64,000 bases of DNA from NCBI GenBank assembly GCA_016792805.1, contig JAEUHX010000021.1, forward strand, positions 1 through 64,000, in the 5' to 3' direction. Below, one piece after another: positions 17,522 to 27,074 of the stretch. The position numbers were made by a program, and so were the translations under genes. Below the pieces are notes generated by a model. That model was given only the letters and a program-made list of their open reading frames with translations, was not told the DNA's origin and did not search any database. The stretch comes from Planctomycetota bacterium (GTDB taxonomy: Bacteria; Planctomycetota; UBA1135; JACQFD01). The number at the start of each line of letters is the position of its first letter. The stretch's first letter is position 1.

Positions 17522-17917
17522 TTAGCGCTTCGAGAACTGCACCGAGCGGCGCGCACCGCGCTTGCCGTACTTCTTGCGCTCCTTCATGCGGCTGTCGCGG
17601 GTGAGCATCCCGTGCTGACGAAGGATCGGCTCGTAGATCGGGTTGTGCGCCTTGAGCGCGCGGGCGAGCCCCATGAGGACCGCACCCGACTGGCCCGTCG
17701 GGCCGCCGCCCTCGACGAGGATGTTCACGTCGAACTTGTCGGCCGCGCCCGTCGCCTCGAGGGCGGCCTTCACGCGCGTGCGGTCTTGCAGCGCGCAGAA
17801 GAACTGGTCGTACGGCTTCGAGTTGACGAGGATCGTCCCCGTTCCGGCGAGAAGGCGCACGCGGGCGATCGCCGTCTTGCGACGGCCGGTTCCGCGGGAA
17901 AGTGTGGCGTCTGCCAT
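17522..17917 (-). CDS. rpsI: 30S ribosomal protein S9 (uS9)
   Basis: 131 residues, full length for S9. It starts with TGRRKTAIARVRL and has the GGGPTGQSGAVLMGLARAL core. It ends in the conserved basic tail (RDSRMKERKKYGKRGARRSVQFSKR region) that reaches the decoding centre. It follows rplM by 74 bases in the usual rplM-rpsI order. Confidence 0.97.
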   Translation of the reverse strand: MADATLSRGTGRRKTAIARVRLLAGTGTILVNSKPYDQFFCALQDRTRVKAALEATGAADKFDVNILVEGGGPTGQSGAVLMGLARALKAHNPIYEPILRQHGMLTRDSRMKERKKYGKRGARRSVQFSKR

Positions 17918-17991
17918 CGAATGAAAAGTGAAGAAGTGTTACAGCGAAATCGGGTTCGTTCGAGAGGCGCGCAAGCGCCGTACGCCGAAGC

Positions 17992-18429
17992 TCAGACGGC
18001 CAGCGCCTGGGGCTTCTGGGCCGAGTGCGGGTGCTCCGCGCCGGCGACGATCTTGAGCTTCTTGATCATCTGCTTGCCGAGCTTCGACTTGGGAAGCATG
18101 CGGCGGACGGCGAGACGGATCACATGCTCCGGCTTCTCCTCGGTCCAGCGGCGCACGGGGATCGTGCGCTGACCGCCCGGGTAGAGCGAGTAGGTCTGAT
18201 ACTGCTTCTTGTCGGGCTTCGAGCCGGTGAGGACGAGCTTCGAGGCGTTCGTCACAACGACGAAATCGCCCGTGTCCTGGTTCGGCGTGAAGGTCGGCCG
18301 GTGCTTCCCCATCAGGACCTCCGCCACCTTCACGGCGAGACGGCCAAGGGAGTGGCGAGACGCGTCGACGACGTGCCACCTGCGCGACACGCCCTCTCGC
18401 GTCATCATCGTGGTTCGCTGACGAGGCAT
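17992..18429 (-). CDS. rplM: 50S ribosomal protein L13 (uL13)
   Basis: 145 residues from the chosen ATG. Family hallmarks are RRWHVVDASRHSLGRLAV near the start, LMGKHRPTFTPNQDTGDFVVV, and the LPKSKLGKQMIKKLKIVAGAEHPH tail. The frame stays open further upstream, but the family begins just before the W-x-V-x-D-A motif, so the shorter start (MPRQRTTMM) is preferred. A later MTREG start is also possible. No clear Shine-Dalgarno sequence is visible. Confidence 0.95.
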   Translation of the reverse strand: MPRQRTTMMTREGVSRRWHVVDASRHSLGRLAVKVAEVLMGKHRPTFTPNQDTGDFVVVTNASKLVLTGSKPDKKQYQTYSLYPGGQRTIPVRRWTEEKPEHVIRLAVRRMLPKSKLGKQMIKKLKIVAGAEHPHSAQKPQALAV

Positions 18430-18766
18430 CGGAGGAGCTACGGGGAGATTGGGTTGGAAAGACGACGGCGCCCGCAAGACGGACCGCCGCCAAAAGGGCC
18501 GAAGAGGGTACGGCCCATGCCCCGGCGCGTCAACGACGGTGAAGCCAGGAGGGCGGTGGGTGGTGGCGGGCACGCGCGATTCATGCCGGCGCGCCTAGCT
18601 CGAACACTTCCAGGGCTTCTCGATCGGACGCGTGCACCACCCTGGGATTCGCCCCGAATCGGTTCCAGGTCATGATGATGTCTCGAGGGCTTTTACTGAA
18701 CGGTAGGCCCGATGGGGACGGAGCCGTCACCAAGCTCGCCAAGCCATGGGACCCTAAGATCTCCGC
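18430..18766. other. divergent intergenic region between rplM and the secreted paralogue pair
   Basis: This should contain the rplM-rpsI promoter and the promoter of the plus-strand secreted-protein gene. I could not pick out confident promoter boxes or an L13-binding leader. Confidence 0.4.
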
Positions 18767-21103
18767 GTGAAGCTGCGCGTGCTGATTCTTGCTTTGGCTA
18801 CAGCGATCCTCGGAGCGCTCGCGTGGATTGCACTTCAGAACGGAGCTTCCGCTCCAGCTCTTGCGATCCCACCGATCCACGCAGATTCGAGTGCCAGCGA
18901 AGAATTAGTTATGTTGGCTTCCGAGGCCACAACTAAGCCGGCGGTCAGCGCACATCTTTCGGATCAGAGACTTGTCGTTCCGGCGGGATCCCCTACGCCG
19001 AGAAGTGCGCGACAGAATGCCGATTGGGTCGTTCAGGTACGTGATCGCGCCGAACGCCCGATTCCTGGACTGAGGTTCGTACCTCGAGCTCTGCCAACCG
19101 GTGAGCGGATGGAGAACTCCGACTGGGATCTCAAGACTGACGCATTTGGTGACCTTCATATTTCAAGTGCTGTCTGGTCGGAATTGTCCGTCCGTTCCGG
19201 GCGCGTTGTACTCGAACCGATCGCATTACTACGGGAGCCAAAGTCGTTTCTTCTCGAGGAGAAATCGCTGCCCGCCCGAGATGCAATTCTGCACCTGCCA
19301 GAGATCGGGCTAGTTGGAGTACACCTCTTGGATCCCGATGGACGGGCCATGGACCGATATCTCAGCCGCCATGGCGTGGCCAGCACATGGGTCTGCGACG
19401 CTTCGCTGGGGAGGCCGCCCTTCGATCCCGGAAATAGTATTGTTCGAGTAGATACCGATATTGGAGAACTCGCTTTCGCGGAGACCGGCCTTGAACTCGA
19501 AGGAATCTACAGAATGGTGGGCCCTGATGTGGAAGCGTCTGCCAAAGCTCGAGGGCCGATCCACCCGTTCGAGCGAGTTGAATTGCCGATTCGTGTCGGT
19601 TCAGCGCTACCCATTCTGCGACTGCGAGTGCTTCAGAGCGACATACCCCATGCTCACAAGGAAATTCGAGTTCATGCTCAATGTCATCAATCATCGGGGG
19701 TGTCCGCGGGCTATGGCCTGAACGCGCTCACCAATAGAGACGGACTACTCATCGTGCCGCTGCCTCCCACGGACTCAATCTCACGCATGGTGCTGACGCT
19801 CACCGACGCAACGCATCCGAGGCTACAGGCAATTATCGCATTGAGTTCGATCCCACAACACGGTTGGGTCGACGCCGGAACCGTGCAGCTGGAGCTACCG
19901 CCCGTTGAGGTCGCTGGAGTCGTGGTGGACTCGACGGGGAAGCCAATATCCGGAGCAACGCTCTTCGTACGCGGACGACTGCGACCGGAGTATGAATTGG
20001 AGAGACCACAGCAGCCGCACGTTCTCGCGTCTGAGCGCCGCTTTCTAGGTGGTCCGATGTGGTCGATCGTATCTGACGCAAATGGGTACTTTGAGCTGCG
20101 TGCACCGTCCATGTGCGCAGAGCTTGAGATACAAGCCAATGCGGAAGGACGGCCGCGAGTGAAGCCACAGATTTGCATGACCGGGGCAACCGACATCTTG
20201 ATTGTGATACCGAACGCCGGTTGGATGGAGGGCCGCGTGCTGCTGCCTCCTGAGATCCGCGCGCAAGATGTGAAACTCCTAATCGAATCAGTGCGTCAGG
20301 CTGGCTCCAGCGATCTCGACGATTTAATGCATCCGCTGCTGGAAGAGGATGGAAGTTGGCGTGCAACCGGGCGTCGCCCTGGCACGTGGAGAATCACCTT
20401 GACCGCTTCGCGCGTCCTTGCTCCCGAACCGCTCGTCCCGCCGATAGAAGTATATGTGACAGCAGACAGCATTGCGCGCGTTCCTGACATCGTCGTCTCG
20501 GGAAATGTGCACGTCCTGTCGATTGATGTGATGGACTCGCGTGGGCGCCCGGTCGCCATGGCCAGTGGGACTTTCCGCGGAGCCGGAAGTCAAGAATACA
20601 ACGAAATCGAGGTTCGCAACGGTCGCGCAATCATCCTGACCCGGTATCCAACCGTTGACGCGTGGCTTGGAGGATCGGCGTACCTAAGTGAACACATCCC
20701 CGAACTGAGAGACGGCGCAAGGGTCGTGCTGCGTGCCGCCCAGCGAATCGAGGTGACTCTGCGGAACGCCGATGCGTTGCCGCCGAGCCCTCAGGAACTC
20801 TGCGTGGTGCTCGAGACCGAGTGTGATCCTGAGAACCTCTCTCTCCGCGCGCTTTCGCGCTCGCAGATTGCAGCATTCGACCGAAATGGCCGAGCGATTC
20901 TCGAGACATGCAGCGTGGGGCGGTTGCGCGTGATCGCATTCGTGCGCAGCTCGAGCGAGCCCGGTGCATCTGTAGAATTCTTGCCAGAGGCGGCATGTGG
21001 CCCTCTCGAGGTTCATTCCTCGCAGATTATCGCTCCAATCGTGGTCTCTATCGACCCTGAGGCTGTGCGATCCGCGGCACAGAAGCTCATGGCGAAACGA
21101 TGA
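18767..21103 (+). CDS. large exported protein with carboxypeptidase-regulatory-like domain (paralogue 1)
   Basis: 778 residues from a GTG start. The N-terminus (KLRVLILALATAILGALAW) is a signal peptide or anchor. The middle contains a carboxypeptidase-regulatory-like (transthyretin-type) unit, 'VAGVVVDSTGKPISGATLFVRG' to 'SDANGYFELRAPS', near residues 380-455. More strand-rich repeats follow on either side. The next gene is a paralogue, sharing the same start, the same LRAPxxCxxLE...KPQIC block and the EGRVLLxPxxRxxDVKLxI block. Likely secreted or periplasmic, possibly ligand- or surface-binding; no enzyme motif is visible. Base composition is somewhat lower in GC than the housekeeping genes. 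Confidence 0.75.
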   Translation: MKLRVLILALATAILGALAWIALQNGASAPALAIPPIHADSSASEELVMLASEATTKPAVSAHLSDQRLVVPAGSPTPRSARQNADWVVQVRDRAERPIPGLRFVPRALPTGERMENSDWDLKTDAFGDLHISSAVWSELSVRSGRVVLEPIALLREPKSFLLEEKSLPARDAILHLPEIGLVGVHLLDPDGRAMDRYLSRHGVASTWVCDASLGRPPFDPGNSIVRVDTDIGELAFAETGLELEGIYRMVGPDVEASAKARGPIHPFERVELPIRVGSALPILRLRVLQSDIPHAHKEIRVHAQCHQSSGVSAGYGLNALTNRDGLLIVPLPPTDSISRMVLTLTDATHPRLQAIIALSSIPQHGWVDAGTVQLELPPVEVAGVVVDSTGKPISGATLFVRGRLRPEYELERPQQPHVLASERRFLGGPMWSIVSDANGYFELRAPSMCAELEIQANAEGRPRVKPQICMTGATDILIVIPNAGWMEGRVLLPPEIRAQDVKLLIESVRQAGSSDLDDLMHPLLEEDGSWRATGRRPGTWRITLTASRVLAPEPLVPPIEVYVTADSIARVPDIVVSGNVHVLSIDVMDSRGRPVAMASGTFRGAGSQEYNEIEVRNGRAIILTRYPTVDAWLGGSAYLSEHIPELRDGARVVLRAAQRIEVTLRNADALPPSPQELCVVLETECDPENLSLRALSRSQIAAFDRNGRAILETCSVGRLRVIAFVRSSSEPGASVEFLPEAACGPLEVHSSQIIAPIVVSIDPEAVRSAAQKLMAKR

Positions 21104-21406
21104 TCTGTGGCATGCTCAAGGCGAAGCGAATGCTCGACAAAGACATCCATCTCGCTAGCTACCTTCGGTCCGCACAAAAGGAGTTCGCCTCCCCCCCGCC
21201 CTTGTTATCGGTCCGTCCAGATGCGGACATTCCGGAAGGCCCCGAGAAGCTGGTGCGGTGGCCTTTGGCCCGATTCGAGGAGATGCCTTCGCTGCAACAC
21301 GGGAACCCTGGGAGACGAACATACTCAGCTTGAGCTCTCGAATCTCCCTCATACATGTGAACTTCGCCGGCGAGACACGCGCCGTTCGCTCCAAAGACTG
21401 AACCCC
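21104..21406. other. gap between the tandem paralogues
   Basis: The reading frame of the second paralogue is open upstream into this region, but those residues are basic, cysteine-rich and unlike the family. I treat the stretch as non-coding. No repeat or RNA gene is seen. Confidence 0.4.
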
Positions 21407-23161
21407 ATGAAGAGGCCCGTGCTGCTGCTCGCCTTGGCTGCCGCGATCCTCAGTGTGCTCGCGTGGCTGGTGTTCGAGAGCTCGATTCCCGTGGAAGAGA
21501 TCTCGAGCTCCGCGCTTACCACCTCAGAGACGCTACAAGAGGTCGCGCCCGCGCCGGAGACGAGCTCCGCCGAATCGGGAACTCGGGTGCGAGTCGGCCG
21601 GCCGAGTCTTCGCCCGGCCCACGACAGCTTGCTGCCGCGACCGGGAAACGGGCTTGAGCTCGGCGTGCGCATGCGTGTGCTCGGGCCGGATGGCCCCTGC
21701 GCCGGCCTGAAACTCACAGTCAGTCCTTACTCATGGACGTCGAGCGGCTGGTCGAGGCCCGACCCCAACAGCTTCGCGGTACGCACAGATCACATCGGAT
21801 TTGTGCTCATTCCGCTGCGTCTCGTCGACGCGAGCGATCCGATGCTGTTGGCGCTCGAGGAGGCCGATGCCTCCGCGCTGCAGGCGATTGTGGTTGTGCC
21901 TGGCTTTCCTGCGGGCCGCTGGCTCGAGCTGGGCGACGTGCAGCTCGAAGCGTTGGGACCGCTCGTCACGGGCACCGTGGTCGACGATGCAGGCCAGCCG
22001 ATTGCGGCAGCGAAAGTGGATGTCGTTGGGCAGATTCGGCCGGAGCTCATTCCCAATCCGGATTCAAACCGCACAGATCAGTCCTGGGAGGCCCGATCTC
22101 GACGCGGAATGTCCTGGTCGGCGCTCTCCAACGCCAAGGGGCGCTTCGAGCTGCGCGCGCCAGCGTTCTGTTCCGACCTGGAGCTTCGCGCTACCGCTCA
22201 CGGGTGGCCCAGTGCGAAACCACAAATCTGTCGAAGTGGATCGCGGGACGTACTGATCGTGATGCGCCGCGGAGGCGGACTTGAAGGCCGCGTTTTGCTT
22301 TCACCAATGATGCGTCGGGAAGATGTAAAACTCACCATTCAGTACGAGCCCCTTACCGGCGAGGAACAGACGGGGGAACAACTCGGGGCCGCGCTGTCCG
22401 CTGACGGAGCATGGAGCGCACAGGGGCTTCGTCCCGGGAAATGGAGGATCGGTATCAGTGACTCTCGCGTGTTCACTTGGGAGCCGCTTGCGCCGATTCT
22501 CGAGGCCTTCGTCGTCGCGGGTGAAACGACGCGCGTCCCAGACATCGACCTCACGCATGGCGTTCACATATTGAATATTGAAGTAGTCGACGCCATGGGG
22601 CTCCCGGTGCCATCCGCGACAGGAACCTTTCATGGCCCGGGCAGCTATGAGAACAACGACATCGTGGTACAAAAGGGCCGTGCGACTCTGATGACTCGTT
22701 ACCCGTCCGTTGATGCCTGGTTCGGCGGTCCGGGATATATGTGCGAACATGTGCCGAACCTGCGTGACGGCGTGCGCGTCGTCCTGCATGCAGCGCCGCA
22801 AGTCGAGCTCGCGCTACAGAATCTCGCCGCGCTGCCGCCGGAGCCCTATCAACTCTGTGTGCAGCTTGACTCGGGACGCGGTGCCGACAATTGGATCCTC
22901 GGTGAAATCTCAAATTCCCCAGTTGTGGGCTTCGACCGGAGAGGCCGCGCAACGGTCGAGATGCGCAGCATGGGAAATGTGCGTATCCTGCTCTACGTGC
23001 GCCGCGAGGGATCCGAAGGGAATGCACAAATGGAATTCCTGTCGAGCGCAATTGGCGGCCCGATCGAAATCCGCTCCCCGACACAAACAGCACCGATTCC
23101 CGTCAACTTGGATGCTGAATCCGTGAAGTCGGCGCTGCTGAGGCTGACGAAGGCGCGCTGA
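21407..23161 (+). CDS. exported protein with carboxypeptidase-regulatory-like domain (paralogue 2)
   Basis: 584 residues from the ATG that gives a clean N-terminal hydrophobic segment (KRPVLLLALAAAILSVLAWLVF), closely matching that of the preceding gene. It keeps the transthyretin-type unit (VTGTVVDDAGQPIAAAKVDV to SNAKGRFELRAPA), the shared LRAPxFCSDLE and KPQIC blocks, and the conserved C-terminal third ('GVHILNIEVVDAMGLPVPSATGTF', 'LPPEPYQLCVQL'). It is about 190 residues shorter than its neighbour, lacking most of that protein's N-terminal strand region. This looks like a tandem duplication followed by divergence. Function unknown. Confidence 0.75.
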   Translation: MKRPVLLLALAAAILSVLAWLVFESSIPVEEISSSALTTSETLQEVAPAPETSSAESGTRVRVGRPSLRPAHDSLLPRPGNGLELGVRMRVLGPDGPCAGLKLTVSPYSWTSSGWSRPDPNSFAVRTDHIGFVLIPLRLVDASDPMLLALEEADASALQAIVVVPGFPAGRWLELGDVQLEALGPLVTGTVVDDAGQPIAAAKVDVVGQIRPELIPNPDSNRTDQSWEARSRRGMSWSALSNAKGRFELRAPAFCSDLELRATAHGWPSAKPQICRSGSRDVLIVMRRGGGLEGRVLLSPMMRREDVKLTIQYEPLTGEEQTGEQLGAALSADGAWSAQGLRPGKWRIGISDSRVFTWEPLAPILEAFVVAGETTRVPDIDLTHGVHILNIEVVDAMGLPVPSATGTFHGPGSYENNDIVVQKGRATLMTRYPSVDAWFGGPGYMCEHVPNLRDGVRVVLHAAPQVELALQNLAALPPEPYQLCVQLDSGRGADNWILGEISNSPVVGFDRRGRATVEMRSMGNVRILLYVRREGSEGNAQMEFLSSAIGGPIEIRSPTQTAPIPVNLDAESVKSALLRLTKAR

Positions 23162-23177
23162 ACGCCGCGGCGATGCG

Positions 23178-24140
23178 CTACCTGCTCGCCAGCGGCCTCG
23201 GAATCCACTGTCCCGCCGCGTCGAACACGTCGGCTTGATCGAAGCGCAGATTGATACAGGTGACGCCAGCCAGACCGGGGAATTGGCGCGCGACCTCGGC
23301 GAGGTTTGCAAACTTCACGTCCGGGGAAAGCTCACCAAAACGTGCCGTGCGCGGCGCGCGCCCCCACTTGATCTTCACGCCGGTCGATGTCACTAAAAGG
23401 ATCTCGGTCTCCTGCGGATCGATGCGCCCCTGGCTATTGGTCACGTCGATCTCAACGATTTGAATCCCCGGCGCGTAATGCACGAGCCGCGGAAGCGTGA
23501 GTGCCACAGAAATGCCGTCGGCTACGCCCTCGTCGTTCCACACTTGCCCCGGCGAAGGCACCTCCGCAAACGCGTTGCGCCGCGTGATGCGCGCCAGAAG
23601 CGCAATCACAGTTCCGTCGAAGGTGCCGCGCGGCAGCACGCACCCCTGCTCGTCGACCAGCAGGCGCTCGCCACCGGCTTCCACAAGTGCGACCGGCGCC
23701 CGCGGCGTCACGGCGAGCTGGATTGTCCGCGGCAGCTTGCGCTCCACCGCCGAGACCGATTTCACCCACGGCAATGCCTCATATTCGGCACGCAGCGCGT
23801 CGACCGCCGCGTCATCAAACACCGAAAATTGAGTTCTCCGGGAGCCAATCTCGCGCGCCTGCGCCTCCCACTCGGAGGGCACCCACGTCGGCCACTGCAG
23901 CGTGCGCGTGCGGGCCGGCTCCACGCGGAAGACCGCCAGCTCCTCGCCCGCGCGGTGCGAGAGCTTCACGAGCGCCGCCACCGCCAAGGCGAGGCACGCA
24001 AAGAACCCCGCCGCCAAAAATGGACTTCGCCGCGACGCGCGCACACTGCTCTTTGCGGCGGCCGTCGATGGCGCGGCCCCGGCGCTCGGCGCCACAGGCG
24101 CCGTCGAACCCGCAAATGCCTCAGGGCCGGCGCTCGTCAT
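23178..24140 (-). CDS. FtsQ/DivIB-like POTRA-domain protein
   Basis: 320 residues. A disordered Ala/Ser-rich N-terminus of 40 residues precedes a single membrane helix (residues about 42-62), then a periplasmic part. Between residues about 125 and 180 it has the FtsQ pattern LPWVKSVSAVERKLPRTIQLAVTPRAPVALVE, followed by the short beta element LLVDEQGCVLP. That order (cytoplasmic tail, one helix, POTRA, beta domain) is diagnostic of FtsQ/DivIB, a divisome scaffold. The gene is not in a dcw cluster: its neighbours are a secreted paralogue and a helicase. The C-terminal 100 residues are divergent. Confidence 0.75.
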   Translation of the reverse strand: MTSAGPEAFAGSTAPVAPSAGAAPSTAAAKSSVRASRRSPFLAAGFFACLALAVAALVKLSHRAGEELAVFRVEPARTRTLQWPTWVPSEWEAQAREIGSRRTQFSVFDDAAVDALRAEYEALPWVKSVSAVERKLPRTIQLAVTPRAPVALVEAGGERLLVDEQGCVLPRGTFDGTVIALLARITRRNAFAEVPSPGQVWNDEGVADGISVALTLPRLVHYAPGIQIVEIDVTNSQGRIDPQETEILLVTSTGVKIKWGRAPRTARFGELSPDVKFANLAEVARQFPGLAGVTCINLRFDQADVFDAAGQWIPRPLASR

Positions 24141-24209
24141 CGATCCGCGCTCGACGCAAACAAATCCACAGGGCGAGCCCGCGCAGCGTGCGGGCGTCGC
24201 TCATCCTCA

Positions 24210-24506
24210 CTAATTGAGTCGCGGAACGGCTTTGTCGGGAACGATCGCCGTTCGCCGCTCGGCGTTGCCGTTGGCTCCATGAACCCCCCCAGGCACCGGC
24301 GCGCGCGCCACGCCGAGATCGCTTTCTGTATCTTCCACAAAAAGCTCGAGGTGGGAGACCAGGTTCTCCACCAGCGCGCGGTCCATCACAATTCGCTGGT
24401 CGTGGGAAAGGTCGAGCTCATCGTGGAGCATGCGAAGCACGACTTTGACGGACGAAAGCCGGCGCTGCACGAGGCGGGCCTGAGCGAGTTCTTGGAGCTT
24501 TTCCAT
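24210..24506 (-). CDS. possible small helical protein
   Basis: A 98-residue candidate on the same strand as the FtsQ-like gene. The first 65 residues read like a real helical protein (KLQELAQARLVQRRLSS, RIVMDRALVENLVSHLELFVED) with heptad-like leucines. The tail is low complexity. The opposite strand here is also open but has non-protein-like composition. No Shine-Dalgarno sequence is visible. I do not recognise a family. Confidence 0.35.
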   Translation of the reverse strand: MEKLQELAQARLVQRRLSSVKVVLRMLHDELDLSHDQRIVMDRALVENLVSHLELFVEDTESDLGVARAPVPGGVHGANGNAERRTAIVPDKAVPRLN

Positions 24507-24566
24507 GGCGGCAAACCCGGCGCTCGACAGGAACGCGACGGGCCACCGGTGGTCTATCGCCGCAGG

Positions 24567-26807
24567 ATGGGAATCTCAACCAGAGATTGGGGTGGCAATT
24601 CGGCGAGGCCCCGTATCTTGTTGTCCTCCGTGACACCTCCGCGCAAGCCTTGGAAGCGCAGTCGTCCGCCGAGCCCCGGCAAGCCGCGGGGCAACGGCAA
24701 GGGGCGAGGCCGCCGCTCGAAGGCGAGTGCGCCGCCGTCCGAGCGGTTCCGCTTCGGGGCCGAGGGCGCCCGGTCGCCGTACGAGGAGGTCGCGCAGGAG
24801 GCGCCGCCGAGCATCGCCCGAGAGAGCGCGCCCGCCGCCATCGAGATCCCCGCCGACGCGCCGACGCGGTTTCGCAACTACGAGCTAAACCCGTTCCAGC
24901 GCGTCGCCGCCTCGGCGATCCGCGCCGGGAAGTCGGTCGTCGTGGCGGCACCGACCGGCGCCGGTAAGACGCTCGTGGCGGAGATCGCCATCGCCGAGAC
25001 GATCGCGCGCGGGAAGCGGGTCGTGTACACGTCGCCGCTCAAGGCGCTCTCGAATCAGAAATTCCGCGACTTCAAGGCCGCGGCCGGCACGACGGTCGGA
25101 TTATTGACCGGCGACGTGTCGATCGACCCCGAAGCGCCGCTGCTGATCATGACGACGGAGATTCTGCGCAACGAGATCTTCGACGCTCCGGAGCGGCTGC
25201 TCGACGTGGAAGTGGTGATCTTCGATGAAGTTCACTATTTGGACGACTTCGACCGCGGCACGGTTTGGGAGGAGACGATCCTGTTTGCTCCGCCGTCGAT
25301 CCGATTTGTGGCGTTGAGCGCAACAATTCCTAATCTCGACCAATTTGTGCGCTGGCTGCGCACGGTGCACGCGCACCCCGTCGAGCAGGTGGAGTCGAGC
25401 TGGCGGCCGGTGCCGCTGCGCCACTTTGGCTACCACCCCAAAGTCGGCGAGTTCGACCTCCAGGATCTCGACCGAATGCGCCGTCGCGTCGGCATGAGCG
25501 GGTTCCGATACCTCGATCCCGATCTGGCGAAGGGGCTGCTCAACTCTCTACAAAACCGCGAGCTGGTGCCGGTTCTGTGGTTTTGCTTCAGCCGCAAGGA
25601 GTGCGAGCGGCGCGCGCGGCGGAACGGCTGGCGTAACCTGCTGACGCGCACGGAGCAGGAGCGCATCGGCCGGCTCTTTGACGAAACCTGCGCGGCGTTC
25701 CACCAGGAAGTGGCGGGCGACCTTGTGGAGCTGCGCAATCTCACGACGCGCGGGATCGGCTACCACCACGCAGGCATGCTGCCGGTCCACAAGGAGATCG
25801 TGGAGCGATTATTTACGTCCGGATTGTTGAAGCTCCTCTTCACGACGGAGACGTTCGCAATGGGCATCAACATGCCGGCGCGCACGGTGGTCTTCGACTC
25901 GTTGCGGAAGTTCAATGGCGTCGCGTTCGATTGGCTTCGAGCGCGCGATTATATGCAAATGGCGGGACGCGCCGGGCGGCAAGGAATCGACCGCGAAGGA
26001 TGTGTCGTGAGCGTGCTCGACACGGAAGACCTGCACGATGCGCCCGTGGAGCGCATCGTGTTCGGCGAGCTGGAGCCCGTGCGCTCGCGATTCAACCTCG
26101 CCTACGCCACGCTGCTGCGGCTCATCGAGCACCTGGGAGCGCGCATCGAGGAGGCGTGGGAGCGATCGTTCAATCGTTACCAATTTGAAGAGATGTCGCC
26201 GGATCGCCGCGAAAAAAACCGCGAGCGCCAGCTCGACCTCCTGCGCAGGAAGCTACAGTTTCTGCGGGAGACGGGTTTCATCGACGAGGGCGGGCTCACC
26301 GATCGCGGCAAGATCGCAGCGCGGCTTTCGGCCTATGAGGTGCAGTTCGCCGACAGCCTTTTCCGCGGCGCGCTGGAGGAGCTGAGCGGCAAGCACCTGG
26401 CGGCCGTTTTTGTGGGAATCATCCACGAAGGGCGGAAGGGCGAGTCGCTCGAGCAGCCCGTCCCCTCCGCGTTCAACCGCACCAAGCGCGCGGTGAACGA
26501 GGTGGTGCGTAACCTCAAGAAAGAGGAGAAGCGACTGCTGATCCCCGAGGAGATCAAGAAGCCCGACTTCTCTCTCACATTTGCAACATTCGCGTGGTGC
26601 GAGGGCGACCCCATCGACGCCCTCGATCGCCACACCGACGCAGCGCCGGGCGACCTTGTCCGCACATTTCGGACGGCGATTCAGTGCCTGCGCCAGCTCC
26701 GCCATGCGCTCCCGGGAAGCTACACGCTGCGCGAGAGGCTCGACGAAGCGATCGAATTATTGAACCGCGACGAAGTCGACGCGAAGCGGCAGCTCGAGCT
26801 CGGGTAA
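24567..26807 (+). CDS. SKI2-like DEAD/DEAH-box RNA helicase
   Basis: About 746 residues. All helicase motifs are visible: Q-like FQRVAASAI, motif I APTGAGKT, Ia SPLKALSNQK, motif II DEVH (IFDEVHYLDD), motif III SATIPN, motif V FAMGINMPARTVVFD, and motif VI QMAGRAGRQGID. After the second RecA domain comes a winged-helix and DSHCT-like region to the end. This is the Ski2/Mtr4/HelY class, ATP-dependent 3'-5' RNA unwinding linked to RNA decay. The first 60 residues are a basic Pro/Gly/Arg-rich tail. The start is uncertain: a GTG 63 bases further in would remove residues that do not look coding. The reading frame stays open a long way upstream, but that part is antisense to the FtsQ-like gene. Confidence 0.92.
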   Translation: MGISTRDWGGNSARPRILLSSVTPPRKPWKRSRPPSPGKPRGNGKGRGRRSKASAPPSERFRFGAEGARSPYEEVAQEAPPSIARESAPAAIEIPADAPTRFRNYELNPFQRVAASAIRAGKSVVVAAPTGAGKTLVAEIAIAETIARGKRVVYTSPLKALSNQKFRDFKAAAGTTVGLLTGDVSIDPEAPLLIMTTEILRNEIFDAPERLLDVEVVIFDEVHYLDDFDRGTVWEETILFAPPSIRFVALSATIPNLDQFVRWLRTVHAHPVEQVESSWRPVPLRHFGYHPKVGEFDLQDLDRMRRRVGMSGFRYLDPDLAKGLLNSLQNRELVPVLWFCFSRKECERRARRNGWRNLLTRTEQERIGRLFDETCAAFHQEVAGDLVELRNLTTRGIGYHHAGMLPVHKEIVERLFTSGLLKLLFTTETFAMGINMPARTVVFDSLRKFNGVAFDWLRARDYMQMAGRAGRQGIDREGCVVSVLDTEDLHDAPVERIVFGELEPVRSRFNLAYATLLRLIEHLGARIEEAWERSFNRYQFEEMSPDRREKNRERQLDLLRRKLQFLRETGFIDEGGLTDRGKIAARLSAYEVQFADSLFRGALEELSGKHLAAVFVGIIHEGRKGESLEQPVPSAFNRTKRAVNEVVRNLKKEEKRLLIPEEIKKPDFSLTFATFAWCEGDPIDALDRHTDAAPGDLVRTFRTAIQCLRQLRHALPGSYTLRERLDEAIELLNRDEVDAKRQLELG

Positions 26808-26838
26808 TCGGAGGCCGCGAGATCCCGGCGCGCCTTCA

Positions 26839-27021
26839 GAGGACGATTCAAAGTCATCCGAGCTGCGCGCGGGCCTCGTCGCCCATCGCTGCGTCGCCTC
26901 GTCCTCGACGAAACTCCTTGGCTGCGCCTGGGCATAGGCTCCTTGCGCTGGACGACGATTCCTCGCGCTCGCAGTGCGCAGCACCAGCGCAAGCACAGGG
27001 AGCACTCTTGAAACGTCCTCT
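26839..27021 (-). repeat. MITE-like dispersed repeat, full copy (inverted)
   Basis: Read on the minus strand, this 183-base block matches the element at 46361-46524. The ends are GAGGACGTTTCAAGAG and CTTTGAATCGTCCTC, with an almost identical core (AGCCAAGGAGTTTCGTCGAG and GACGAGGCGACGCAGCGATG). The ends form imperfect terminal inverted repeats. There is no transposase inside, so it would be mobilised in trans if it is mobile at all. Confidence 0.75.
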
Positions 27022-27074
27022 TCATCCTCGTCGGACCAACGCGACGCGTCTTCCTTCCAGTCGATCGGTAGGGT

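Noticed and set aside
18581..18880. A 99-residue minus-strand frame before the secreted paralogue
   Set aside because: The final 30 residues look protein-like, but the rest overlaps the start of the plus-strand gene and has no recognisable domain or start signal.
21100..21333. A 77-residue frame overlapping the end of the first paralogue
   Set aside because: No family resemblance, no ribosome-binding site, and composition unlike neighbouring proteins.
23460..24566. Long upstream extension of the helicase frame
   Set aside because: It is antisense to the FtsQ-like gene, Arg/His-rich and without helicase features.
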